64,000 nucleotides of DNA from Antedon mediterranea. Taxonomy: Eukaryota; Echinodermata; Crinoidea; Comatulida; Antedonidae. A program made the position numbers and the translations under genes. Position 1 is the stretch's first letter. Each line of letters begins with the position of its first letter. Shown in pieces: positions 44,539 to 56,399 of the stretch. The notes under the pieces were generated by a model, which did no database searches, was not told the DNA's origin, and saw only the letters and a program-made list of their open reading frames with translations. The stretch spans positions 13,771,001 to 13,835,000 of the forward strand of contig NC_092673.1 in the NCBI RefSeq assembly GCF_964355755.1, given 5' to 3'.

Positions 44539-45194
44539 TCACATCAACATGTCACATATTGAATAGGAACGTTCCTTAAATATGGGCATACTGGTAAGAG
44601 GAGCGAGAGAAGGGAACATTGATAATAGAGAGAAAAAAACATGTGATATATCCTGTAAAATCTTCTTGTAGTTAATGCTGTTTAGCAATGGCAGATCAAC
44701 TGGTGGTACGCAGCCAGGGCAGTCTTGATACATCCTTGCTATTACTGTACTGCTTTCAGCAATTTCATCTTTGGCAGGTCTATCACGATAAATAGCAAAT
44801 CTTTTTGATTGTTGTACCTTACAAGATGAATGCTCCAACTTCTTTCAAACCAAACGCTTTCCACTATCTTTTACCAACTTCACTTTTTTGAAGATTTGTT
44901 CTTGGTTTTATAAAGTTCAGAAGAATTCTTAATAGGACTTGATGTATCTGTAACATACTTCTGTTTATGCTTCTTCTGGTAGCTTTTTATTACAGAAGGG
45001 ATCTGTGAAAACTCTGAGATGATACTCTCCACATCAGAATCGGTGTAAAAGTCAAAGTATTTTTCACGATGGCTATAAAGTACAATCAAACAAAGTTCCA
45101 TGTAATGAACCATGTGAGACGCGAAAATATAATGACCACGCCCTGGTTTCAGAATTTTGCTCTTCTGGGATAAAAAATATCTTGAAAACGCCAC
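44539..45194 (-). pseudogene. Unrecognised minus-strand protein relic
   Basis: Two open frames on the minus strand, 45194-44880 and 44838-44539, look like one broken protein. The first has RGHYIFASHMVHYMELCLIV, REKYFDFYTDSDVESIISEF and a Lys-rich end. The second has RFAIYRDRPAKDEIAESSTV and CPGCVPPVDLPLLNSINYKK. A frame change and a stop separate them. I do not recognise the family. The plus strand here is full of stops. Confidence 0.35.
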
Positions 45195-45866
45195 AACTGA
45201 AGGCTATTCATAATGAGTATCTATTTCTTTTAAAACACTGTACAAGACGAACGTACTTGCAGTCATTGCACAAAATATCCACCACAAAACTCAAGGTTCA
45301 TGGAATTTTTGCGTAAATGTGAAAATCGAATGTTTACTCCGACGCCGAGTAGAAACTGCCAGGAACATTATTTCACTTGGATGGAAATGAAAACAAGAAT
45401 AATCCATCTAAATGAGCAAATGATCGGTAAGAGTATGCACTACCATATGCAGTATATGTACACTGCATTTAAACAAATATAATAGGCTGTATACAGAACG
45501 ACAATAAATAGGCAATTAATTATTTATATTGACAAATGAAGAAAGGCAGAAGTTTAGAGGGGTTTATTTTTTTAATATGGATTAACTGAAGTTGACAATT
45601 AATGCATCTTAAATTATAATTAGTACAGTATTAGTAGGTTTATAAAATTGTTGTGTAAAGGAATGTTTTTTATGGTAATGTTTAATATTGTTTTAGGTTT
45701 AGATGTCGGGTGTCCATCTGTCAAGGAAATGGATCTGCAAGAAAAACAATGCAAGATGGGGTGCAGGTACGTATTCACATCGAAAGCAGATGCCATTAGG
45801 CACAACAGAATTGCCCATCACGGCCAGAGACGTGGGACCAAACGCAAGAATGCCAATGGACATTAA
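45195..45866 (+). CDS. C-terminal two exons of a C2H2 zinc-finger protein
   Basis: Exon a (open from about 45238 to the donor at 45426, GATCG|GTAAGAG) encodes CSHCTKYPPQNSRFMEFLRK, TPTPSRNCQEHYFTWMEMK and HLNEQMI. Exon b (45697-45866, acceptor TTGTTTTAG) joins in phase to give G-LDVGCPSVKEMDLQEK, then a zinc-finger-like CKMGCRYVFTSKADAIRH with HNRIAHH, and ends NANGH and TAA. No stops occur in either exon. The upstream part of the gene was not identified; it could be a host gene or a transposon-encoded protein. It ends about 580 bp before the start of BEN gene 3. Confidence 0.5.
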
Positions 45867-46004
45867 AAGGTAAATTATTACATTTTGTACAATTGTTATT
45901 TACAGATAATGTTATAGATGACTATAAAGTTGGACATTAAAAGGTAAATTATTACATTTTGTACAATTGTTATTTACAGATAATGTTATAGATGACTATA
46001 AAGT
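45858..46004 (+). repeat. 74-bp tandem duplication
   Basis: Two consecutive near-identical copies start GGACATTAAAAGGTAAATTA at 45858 and 45932. The unit includes the stop codon region of the zinc-finger exon. Confidence 0.85.
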
Positions 46005-46447
46005 AGCACACCAAATAATAACGTTCAACAGAAACTTAGTTGTAGTCTGGGATTTCTGAAACATCTGATTTCTTCTATTTCTGAAATTAAAAAAAAATGT
46101 TTTTATTGTGAACAGTAGCTTCATCATAAATGTAATAAAAAGTGCATCGACTAATTGGTTAAGTGAGTCTTACTTATTTTAAATAGTACAGTATTAATAC
46201 TTGTAAAAACATAGATTTGAATGATTTGTTGGCTGTTTTTTGTTAATAATTGTCCTTTGAGAGTGTTGAATGTTTGGCCAAACATTTCTGGTATGTGAAG
46301 AAAACAAAAGCTATTCTGACTCATTAGTGGTAGAAATAAACAGTTATAATGATTCTTTACAATTGGCTATTTATAAACAAAAGTAGGCGGGATCTTCATT
46401 ACCATATAAAACAACAGAGTTACAGAAAAGCTTCACCAAATGTTACA

Positions 46448-49400
46448 ATGCTTTCTCTAGGTAAACGAATACATGCTCTCGATCCAACATCAGGTTGCTG
46501 GCTTCTTGCAGTAGTTAAGGAGTTAAAGAGGACTGAAGTTCTAGTAAAATGGATTGGCTATACAGAGATGCACTGGGTTGACAGAGAAAAATGCAGAGAG
46601 CCTATAATTACTAGAAGGAAGTGTCAGTTTAACAAGTCAGCATTTCCAAAAATAAGAGATCCACAAAATTTGCAATGTGGTGTCGTCTCCATGCTGACCT
46701 TACACATGGTGAGCCCATGACAGACAAACGATCGTTTCAATTGTGAGGTAAGTTGCAAGGATACCCTTTTTATACTGCATACAATACGTTTTACTAGTAG
46801 CAGTACTACTAATAGTATAATGATATATTAAATTTTAAATATGAATTTAACACGTATCATTAATTCTCAAACTTTTATATATCATGAAAAGAAATCAAGT
46901 TTTTAAAAGACTAAAAATATTTTCAAATGTGTTTTACTTTTACCATACGTAGAGTATATATATATTATTTTCGAACCTTTATGTTAGAAAATGAATTTTT
47001 AACTTTCCTCTGGAAAAATATTAATACCAAATATATGTTATTATATGTACTTTTTATGATTTGTGACGGGTTGTAGACAATTTTCCAGGGCTCGAAATTC
47101 ACATTAGCAACACGATGCGACCCGAAACGTTTCGGCCCATTTTTTTTTAAGTCGAAATGTCAAAATTGTTAAAATCAAAATATTATTGCAGACAATTCCC
47201 CATCGCGAAAATGGTGTGCTGATCGTCGCTAAATTAATAGTTCGAAAACAGCTTACAGCATTACTTAGGTGAATTTTTATTCAAATTATGTTTCTTACAC
47301 TTCCTTGATAAATCCTTGGTTAATTGCTGTAAAATCAGTATAAATAAGTTGTGATGCCTCCATTAAAAACTTAAAAAGGTGCGTGTAATTATCCCCCACC
47401 ACATGTAAACATCAGCCTCATGAGCAAGTGCCGTAGTTGTTCGTAAACAAAATAGGTAGAGTCCATTAATAATTATGGGGTGTTTACTATTTACGAACCT
47501 ATTAAACACGTGCTTCAACCATTGAGTAGGCAAAATATTCATTTAGATTAATCCTTAAATTGACAATTGCATATTCTGTAATCACGTGACTGACATAATC
47601 GTCGGCAACGTACTAAATACACGCGATTTAATGTGTTTGGAAAAAACTTGTGCTACCACATGATTCACGGTGCTATTCGTGTTTCCTTGATGTACAGCGG
47701 CGGCGTGTTAATAAAACATATGGTTTCACCAAATTGGTTCCGAATAGCCGTTGTCGACATATCGGTCGGCGGCTAGTATGGCGTGGCTAACCTAAAATTT
47801 CATTCATCATATCAAGGCGCTAATTTTTTTTCATATAACCTAATTTTCTATAAAATAATCTTTAATTTGATACCAAATATAGTTTGATTGGTTTAATTTG
47901 AAAAAAATGGAAAAAAATCCTCTGCACTATGGAATTGCCCTTTTATATTAAAGCTACAAAATATACACACATATTAGAAGTCTGATATAATTAAGCTTCA
48001 TTTTTATGTTTTTGATTTCACCATGCAAACCTACTAACAATACATATATATACAATATTTCTCATCGATTTATGTGAAAAATAAATACTGTAGTACGTTA
48101 CACTGATATAGTATATGTTTATAATCAATATACTCACTCAGACTTAATTTTAATCAAGAAACCGTGTCTACCATTTTGAGATGTATACAGTTAACAATAC
48201 ATTATCTACAGGGTATCTTGAAAGTCGTAGAGCCACTGATAATTTGTTATTATAAACTACTTTCACTAAATTCAATTTTTTTTATTTTGTAGGTTGAAAT
48301 GACAGATGGCACAATTATGCGATATGAATATTTATCAGAAATTAACACTAACACCACTACTATTATCATCGAGCCAAAAAAAGCAAGGAAAGAAATGGCT
48401 ATTCGTAAGATAGAAAAAGAGGCAACCAACAAAGAACAGGACACATCTAACAAGAAAGAGGAGAAAAGAAGAAGGAATAAGGAAGGAAACGAACGAGAAT
48501 GAAAAGGCTGCTGTGGAAGAGAATAAGGAAACCAACGAGAAAGAAATGACTACTGAGGAAGAGAATAAGGAAACCAACGAGAAAGGAGAGACTACTGAGG
48601 AAGAGCATAAGGAAACCAATGAGAAAGAAAAGACTACTGAGGAAGAGAATAAGGAAACCAACGAGAAAGGAGAGACTACTGAGGAAGAGCATAAGGAAAC
48701 CAATGAGAAAGGAGAGACTACTGAGGAAGAAAATAAGCAAACCAACGAGAAAGGAGAGACTACTGAGGAAGAGCATAAGGAAACCAATGAGAAAGGAGAG
48801 ACTACTGAGGAAGAAAATAAGGAAACCAACGAGAAAGGAGAGACTACTGAGGAAGAGCATAAGGAAACCAATGAGAAATGAGAGACTACTGAGGAAGAGC
48901 ATAAGGAAACCAATGAGAAAGGAGAGACTACTGAGGAAGAAAATAAGCAAACCAACGAGAAAGGAGAGACTACTGAGGAAGAGCATAAGGAAACCAACGA
49001 GAAAGGAGAGACTACTGAGGAAGAAAATAAGGAAACCAAAGAGAAAGGAGAGACTACTGAGGAAGAGCATAAGGAAACCAACGAGAAAGGAGAGACTACT
49101 GAGGAAGAGAATAAGGAAACCAATGAGAAATGAGAGACTACTGAGGAAGAGCATAAGGAAACCAATGAGAAAGGAGAGACTACTGAGGAAGAGAATAAGG
49201 AAACCAACGAGAAAGGAGAGACTACTGAGGAAGAGAATAAGGAAACCAATGAGAAAGGAGAGACTACTGAGGAAGAGCATAAGGAAACCAATGAGAAAGG
49301 AGAGACTACTGAGGAAGAGAATAAGGAAACCAACGAGAAAGGAGAGACTACTGAGGAAGAAAATAAGGAAACCAACGAGAAAGGAGAGACTACTGAGGAA

Positions 49401-52400
49401 GAGCATAAGGAAACTAATGAGAAAGGAGAGACTACTGAGGAAGAGCATAAGGAAACCAATGAGAAAGGAGAGACTACTGAGGAAGAGAATAAGGAAACCA
49501 ACGAGAAAGGAGAGACTACTGAGGAAGAGAATAAGGAAACCAATGAGAAAGAGAAGACTACTGAGGAAGAGAATAAGGAAACCAATGAGAAAGAAGAGAC
49601 TACTGAAGAAGAGAATAAGGAAACCAATGAGAAAGGAGAGACTACTGAGGAAGAGCATAAGGAAACCAACGAGAAAGGAGAGACTACTGAGGAAGAGAAT
49701 AAGGAAACCAACAAGAAAGGAGAGACTACTGAGGAAGAGCATAAGGAAACCAACGAGAAAGGAGACTACTGAGGAAGAGCATAAGGAAACCAATGAGAAA
49801 GGAGAGACTACTGAGGAAGAGAATAAGGAAACCAACGAGAAAGAAAAGACTACTGAGGAAGAGCATAATGAAACCAATGAGAAAGGAGAGACTACTGAGG
49901 AAGAGCATAAGGAAACCAATGAGAAAGGAGAGACTACTGAGGAAGAGCATAATGAAACCAATGAGAAAGGAGAGACTACTGAGGAAGAGCATAAGGAAAC
50001 CAATGAGAAAGGAGAGACTACTGAGGAAGAGCATAAGGAAACCAATGAGAAAGGAGAGACTACTGAGGAAGAAAATAAGGAAACCAACGAGAAAGGAGAG
50101 ACTACTGAGGAAGAGCATAAGGAAACCAATGAGAAAGGAGAGACTACTGAGGAAGAGAATAAGGAAACCAACGAGAAAGGAGAGACTACTGAGGAAGAGC
50201 ATAAGGAAACCAATGAGAAAGGAGAGACTACTGAGGAAGAAAATAAGGAAACCAACGAGAAAGGAGAGACTACTGAGGAAGAGCATAAGGAAACCAACGA
50301 GAAAGGAGAGACTACTGAGGAAGAGAATAAGGAAACCAATGAGAAATGAGAGACTACTGAGGAAGAGCATAAGGAAACCAATGAGAAAGGAGAGACTACT
50401 GAGGAAGAAAATAAGGAAACCAACGAGAAAGGAGAGACTACTGAGGAAGAGAATAAGAAAACCAATGAGAAAGGAGAGACTACTGAGGAAGAGAATAAGG
50501 AAACCAATGAGAAAGGAGAGACTACTGAGGAAGAAAATAAGGAAACCAACGAGAAAGGAGAGACTACTGAGGAAGAGAATAAGAAAACCAATGAGAAAGG
50601 AGAGACTACTGAGGAAGAGAATAAGGAAACCAATGAGAAAGAAAAGACTACTGAGGAAGAGCATAAGGAAACCAATGAGAAAGGAGAGACTACTGAGGAA
50701 GAAAATAAGGAAACCAACGAGAAAGGAGAGACTACTGAGGAAGAGAATAAGAAAACCAATGAGAAAGAAAAGACTACTGAGGAAGAGAATAAGGAAACCA
50801 ATGAGAAAGGAGAGACTACTGAGGAAGAGCATAATGAAACCAACGAGAAAGGAGAGACTACTGAGGAAGAGAATAAGAAAACCAATGAGAAAGAAAAGAC
50901 TACTGAGGAAGAGAATAAGAAAACCAATGAGAAAGGAGAGACTACTGAGGAAGAAAATAAGGAAACCAACGAGAAAGGAGAGACTACTGAGGAAGAGAAT
51001 AAGGAAACCAATGAGAAAGGAGAGACTACTGAGGAAGAGCATAAGGAAACCAACGAGAAAGGAGAGACTACTGAGGAAGAGAATAATGAAACCAATGAGA
51101 AAGAAAAGACTACTGAGGAAGAGCATAAGGAAACCAATGAGAAAGGAGAGACTACTGAGGAAGAAAATAAGGAAACCAACGAGAAAGGAGAGACTACTGA
51201 GGAAGAGAATAAGAAAACCAATGAGAAAGGAGAGACTACTGAGGAAGAGAATAAGGAAACATCTACTGAAAAGAATGTAGAAAAGACATCTATAAATGCA
51301 GAAGAGGAATCCAATGGAAAGGTCGTCGAGATTGCTAAACAAAACACTTCACTTTCTGCAACTTTGTCTGAATCAAATGATGGTAGGTTCTAATTCATGA
51401 AATTCATTTATGCTATAAAAAAAATCAATTTATTTGTTTAAAAGAACCTGATGGTAATTTGTTTACTACTGTATTGTTGAAAACCTTAATTTTTAAATTT
51501 CTTCATTAACAAAACATTAAATTCAAGATAACTGTAAATGATTTCTGTTGCAAAAATGATTACTCTACATAGTGTTTCTATTAAGTATTATTCTTACCAG
51601 TTTTTCTGTATATATTTAGATGATCATGTAGAAGGCCCTGCGGTAAGTTGTGACAGTAGATTTCATGCAGGAAGAAATTACTATTTTAATATTAATCCCT
51701 AAAAATAAACAAATGTAATGTTGAGGAGAGACCTGTATTAATTTGGGACAACATGAATTTTTCAACATGCAAGGAAGAAAATGAAAATACAGATTCGGAC
51801 GATTCAGTATTTGAGAGAGGTATGCATGTGATGTACTCATTTTTTATTTTTTATAACCAAGAATTAGTACTTTTATTTTTAATACAAGGCAGGTGCAAAA
51901 GGGAACTAGCGCCAATAATTTAGAGTTAAAACATTTTACGTTTTTTAAATTAATTTGTTTAAGAATTTTTACGCTTGACTGGTCGCCACGTTAGGCATCT
52001 GTCTCCAAGATAGACTTGGCTTCCACGTAACAAAAATATCGCTAGCCTAAGGGCCTAGCTCTAGCTAGGCCTAGTTGTATACTCATACTGTACAGTATAG
52101 TTATATACTTCAGTATTATAAGCCTATGATAATATCTATCCAGGCCTACAGTCTACTACTCATCTGAAGCAATATTTAATAAGAAATTACATACCATGCT
52201 GTTTCTTTCATCGACCCATGCAGTTCATTACAGCGGGCTGGTTGCTCTTAACTTGACTACTCTCTCAAACCATAGTCACTCAAACACATGAATGTCGCCG
52301 CCGAGTAGTGTACATTCAATGATGACGATGACAACATGGCATTAGTTTATTTTGTTAACACGGCGGTCGTGGATATTAGTTTTATATGATACGACATTCA

Positions 52401-53079
52401 CGTACGGTACGAGGAAACAACGCGTTAGATTAATAGACTATCGGTATTTTTTTAAAATTATTATTATTACTGTATTACAATCATACAACAATTAAATCTA
52501 GTTACTATTATTCTTTTTCATACAGGTACTGGGAAAAAACGGCCAAATCCATGTAGCCACGATTGTGCCGAAAAATTCAGAAGACTCACAGAAGAGTTTA
52601 ACGCCGAACGTATAGAAAACTGAAAGAGGCACGAAGAACTTCTCCAAGTATTGGACAAAGTTACATCTTACATTAACAGGCAGGAGGCCCCCAAACTCCT
52701 GCAAAAAGAGACCCAATTTGTAGGTGAAGTGGACGCAGATGGAAAATTAGTCATTGGGGGGAAAATTAATGGGAAATTATACACCATGAATATCAACACC
52801 TACAAGAACCTGTTACACAAGAAAAATACGCCTAGCTTATTGCTCAAAGCTCTTATGAGCATCGTTTTCAGTGAAAACGAAATGGCTAACTGCAATCTCG
52901 GTGGCTATCAAAACAAAAAGCAGTTATGTCCGGATAAAGTATCTGCAATAATCCTGCAGGTACAGAAGCAGTTTGGAGCTGCTGGCTTTCTATTAAACAA
53001 TCAAGAACTGACCGAGACAATAAACAGCAAATGTAGATACTACACATTCAAATTGAAAAAGCATGAGGAACTTCTTTGA
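46448..53079 (+). CDS. BEN-domain gene 3: Tudor-like exon, 14-aa repeats, BEN
   Basis: This is a five-exon model with phase-consistent AG/GT joins: 46448-46747, 48293-51382, 51620-51642, 51726-51819 and 52526-53079. The likely role is a chromatin or DNA-binding factor. Exon 1 starts at ATG 46448 and has a Tudor/chromo-barrel-like fold (GKRIHALDPTSGCWLLAVV, VLVKWIGYTEMHWVD). Exon 2 continues VEMTDGTIMRYEYLSEI, then about 65 copies of a 14-residue acidic repeat (EEHKETNEKGETTE). Exon 5 has KKRPNPCSHDCAEKFRRL, a linker, and the BEN core LLLKALMSIVFSENEMANCN with KQLCPDKVSAIILQVQKQF. Defects: TGA near the end of exon 1 and at 52621-52623; a frame slip near 48487; TGA at 48879, 49131 and 50347; a 2-nt loss near 49763. 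So it is a pseudogene, a rapidly decaying allele, or partly misassembled. Confidence 0.6.
46748..48292 (+). other. Large intron of BEN gene 3
   Basis: It begins GTAAGTTGC and ends TTTTGTAG. It is AT-rich with no coding segment or recognised element. A perfect CCGAAACGTTTCGG palindrome lies near 47121. Confidence 0.5.
48513..51260 (+). repeat. 42-bp coding minisatellite, about 65 units
   Basis: The unit is GAGACTACTGAGGAAGAGCA followed by TAAGGAAACCAATGAGAAAGGA. Because 42 is a multiple of three and the unit lacks stops in several frames, long open frames appear on both strands (for example minus-strand Ser/Phe/Leu-rich readings of several hundred codons). Only the Glu/Thr-rich plus-strand frame connects to flanking exons. 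Units vary mainly at AAT/CAT, AAC/AAT and GGA/GAA sites, a pattern of ongoing unit exchange. Confidence 0.9.
51620..51642 (+). CDS. 23-nt micro-exon of BEN gene 3
   Basis: It is bounded by TATATTTAG and GTAAGTTGTG and encodes the bridge DDHVEGPA. Exon 2 ends with the first base of a codon, and this exon restores the phase exactly for the next one. Confidence 0.5.
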
Positions 53080-53103
53080 AATAAAAAAAAAAAATGAAAT
53101 AAA
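53080..53103 (+). terminator. Poly(A) signals of BEN gene 3
   Basis: AATAAA occurs at 53080-53085 and again at 53098-53103, directly after the TGA at 53077-53079. This supports a real 3' end. Confidence 0.6.
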
Positions 53104-53451
53104 GTGCACACATTTTTACATGCTTTGTTTGTTTTACTGTGAATGATCAGTCATCTTTCTAGCATCTTTTAATAACACATTAGTGTCGCCCTGCGTTTAA
53201 TTGTTCAAAAGCGCCATGGTGTTACATCCTAGTAACTGTCAACGGGTCCACAAAACTATCATTCTTTAAATAACATAAAATACATAGTTTATAATATACA
53301 ACTTTGGTCTTCTCTCAACTTAGATTATTTAAACCGACTTGACTTTGCTCAATCGATCTCTTTGAATACAGAATAAATAAATTGTTTGTATTCTTAAAAA
53401 TGCATAATTTATTTATTCTAGCAATACTCTATAATAACGGCACAAAAGCTC

Positions 53452-54880
53452 AGTAAATTGTGGAATGATACTACATACTCTATATACTGTCATTCAATAC
53501 TATCGTCCGCTAACTTGGCGTTTAACGGACACAAAAACTCAGTAATTGCAATTACTGAGTTTTTCCACATGTGGAATGATACTACATGTACTCTATACTG
53601 TCATTCAATACTATCGGCCGTTAGCTTGGCGTTTAACGGACACAAAAACTCAGTAATTGTGGAATGATACTACATACTCTATACTGTCATTCAATACTAT
53701 CGGCCCTTAGCTCGGCGTTTAACGGACACAAAAACTCAGTAAATTGTGGAATGATACTATATATACTATATACTTTCATTCAATATTATCGTTCGTTAGG
53801 TCGGCGTTTAACGCCAAAAACTCAGTAAATTGTGGAATGATACTACATACTCTATACATATTCAATATTATCGTCCGTTAGCTCGGCGTCTAACGCGAAA
53901 AACTCAGTAAATTGTGGAATGATGCTATACATACTCTATACTGTCATTCAATATTATCGTCCGTTAGCTCGGTGTTTAACGGACACAAAAACTCAGTAAA
54001 TTGTGGAATGATACTATATATACTCTATATACTGTCATTCAATATTACCTTCCGTTAGCTCGGCGTTTAACGGACACAAAAACTCAGTAAATTGTGGAAT
54101 GATACTATATATACTCTATACTGTCATTCAATATTATCTTCCGTTAGCTCGGCGTTTAACGGACACAAAAACTCAGTAAATTGTGGAATGATACTATATA
54201 CTCTATATACCGTCATTCAATACCATCGTCCGTTAGCTCGGCGTTTAACGGACACAAAAACTCAGTAAATTGTGGAATGATACTACATACTCTATATACT
54301 GTCATTCAATATTATCGTCCGTTAGCTCAGCGTTTAACGGACACAAAAACTCAGTAAATTGTGGAATGATACTACTGTATACTGTTATTTAATACTATCG
54401 TCCGTTAGCTTGGCGTTTAACGGACACAAAAACTCAGTAAATTGTGGAATGATACTATATACTCTACTGTCATTCAATACTATCGTCCGTTAGCTCAGCG
54501 TTTAACGGACACAAAAACTCAGTAATTGTGGAATGATACTAGATACTCTATACTGTCATTCAATACTATCGTCCGTTAGCTCAGCGTTTAACGGACACAC
54601 AAACTCAGTAAATTGTGGAATGATACTACATACTCTATATACTGTCATTCAATACTATCGTCCATTAGCTCAGCGTTTAACGGACACTAAAACTCAGTAA
54701 ATTGTGGAATGATACTATATACCCTGTATATACTGTCATTCAATATTATCGTCCGTTAGCTCAGCGTTTAACAGACACAAAAACTCAGTAAATTATGGAG
54801 TGATACTATATATATACTGTCATTCAATACTATCGTTCGTTAGCTTGGCGTTTAACGGACACAAAGACTCGGTAAAACTG
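53452..54880. repeat. Satellite, about 88-91-bp monomer, about 16 units
   Basis: Each monomer contains TGTGGAATGATACTA, TACTGTCATTCAATA and CAAAAACTCAGTAAA, plus an inverted pair GTCCGTTA and TAACGGAC separated by about 10 nt. TGTGGAATGAT recurs at, for example, 54002, 54093, 54181, 54271 and 54360. Some units lose one arm. It is non-coding. Confidence 0.9.
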
Positions 54881-55702
54881 CATTGATATACTGTCTATCC
54901 TGGTGCTTAATGGACACAATTGCGCACTGATATTCTGTCAACATTCCATACTATTTACGGCCTACATGACCCGGTTACTTGGCGTTTAAACATGGAGGTA
55001 TTTTAAAAACACAAACGTGTACGTACCTCGGCGTTTAACGACATTAATGAACTGGGGAATACTCCTTTTTTAATAGGCTACCTATTTAAATATAAATCTC
55101 TTCCTATTTTATTTTGTGATTTGGGAGACACTGAAAATCTTCTTCATATTTTATTATTGTATTAAACTCTGTAATGTGTGCTACGATATTGTCAGTACAA
55201 GGGTCTGTTAAATGAGCGTTTAACGATCGAATATAATAAAAGCTTGTTAAAACAACTTGTTAGGTGGGCGTTTAACGGACAAACACATGAGACGTTGTAC
55301 GCGATAGGTTTACATAGTAAATCAATTTCATTGTATTAACCATGATACGCTCTGTTGAGCACAGACCGCCCAACTCATCAACGTTTTGCATGTTATTAAC
55401 GCATTTAAATGTCTATTAACGGAGTAAAAACATTTGGGCACGCTCCCTTACAATGCACCCCATTTTTTTTACACAGCTTAGGTAACAAATTTAATAATTC
55501 AGTTCGGGCTGCGTTGCATAATGCAAACACAGCAATAACTTGAAAATAATAGTAGGCGCACGAGCCTGTAAACAAAAAGAATGAAATGTTAAGAAAAAGA
55601 GTGATTGAACATATCGAATCATTTAGACCTGTTATTTCTCACTACAAAACATAGCATGCACCAAACAAACGGTATCTCAGTGCTGATTTAAATGTTACAA
55701 AT
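54881..55702. other. Satellite edge and gene-free stretch
   Basis: Isolated GCGTTTAACG-like motifs continue to about 55275 (near 54982, 55030, 55218 and 55268), then fade. They look like decayed satellite units. No gene is seen. Confidence 0.5.
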
Positions 55703-56399
55703 ATGGACAAATTATTTTTAGAGACATTAGAAAGAGAGCATATCAGTTGCTCTCGTACGTGGTACGAAATTGTCTTTAAAAGTCAATATATTTTTTTTGC
55801 AACCCCAGATAATGATTGGTGTGAACTGTATGAAGAACACAAAAATTCACATCCCGGTGACCAGACTGCAATGATCTCTTTGATCCTAACAAGCCGATTA
55901 TAATATAGCATTAATTTTGGATGGGATCGCCGGGCGAAATAAAACTGTGTTAATAAACGTTGGGTAGCGCCCTCTATAGTTTTGAAGAAAACGTGCGTGC
56001 TGCTGACAATTTCTAGCGCCCTCGGGACCACAGGCTGGCCAAAAGTATAGCGCCCTCGGACCACAGCCTGGCCAAAAAATAACCACAGACTGGCCGTGTG
56101 CTTCACGACCCCTGCTCCATTTTTCAGCGACTGTGATAACTATGTACACAGCGTGACAAACATGTAGGCCTACACCGGGAAAATATGGTATGTCTAAATA
56201 CGCACAGTGTTACTTGGTTCTAAAGTGGTTTATACTGGAGAAATCCGTATGACATATTGCACATACACAGTTGATCACGGTAGCAAAGCGGTGTTATGTA
56301 CAATTGCTAGGTAAAACAACGCAGGCGGTATAGTAAACAAGGAAATACGTACTTATGAACTTATTTTGATGCTTCTGTTAAGTAAATAGGATCTACACC
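55703..56399. other. No firm gene; AGCGCCCTC motif cluster
   Basis: An open frame of 66 codons (55703-55903; ISCSRTWYEIVFKS) has no known domain. Three TAGCGCCCTC motifs occur between 55965 and 56056, and CCACAG.CTGGCC is repeated three times near them. Confidence 0.35.

Noticed and set aside
48619-51280. Plus-strand Arg/Lys-rich frames (RLLRKSIRKPMRKE repeats)
   Set aside because: This is the same repeat in another frame. Composition is extreme and there is no link to a start or exon boundary.
48335-51347. Very long minus-strand open frames (up to 966 codons) rich in Ser, Phe, Leu and Val
   Set aside because: They are by-products of a stop-free 42-bp tandem repeat. Only the plus-strand Glu/Thr-rich frame links to flanking exons with proper splice sites.
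53452-54880. CRISPR-like regular repeat pattern
   Set aside because: The array is a continuous tandem satellite of about 90 bp with no unique spacers, in eukaryotic DNA.
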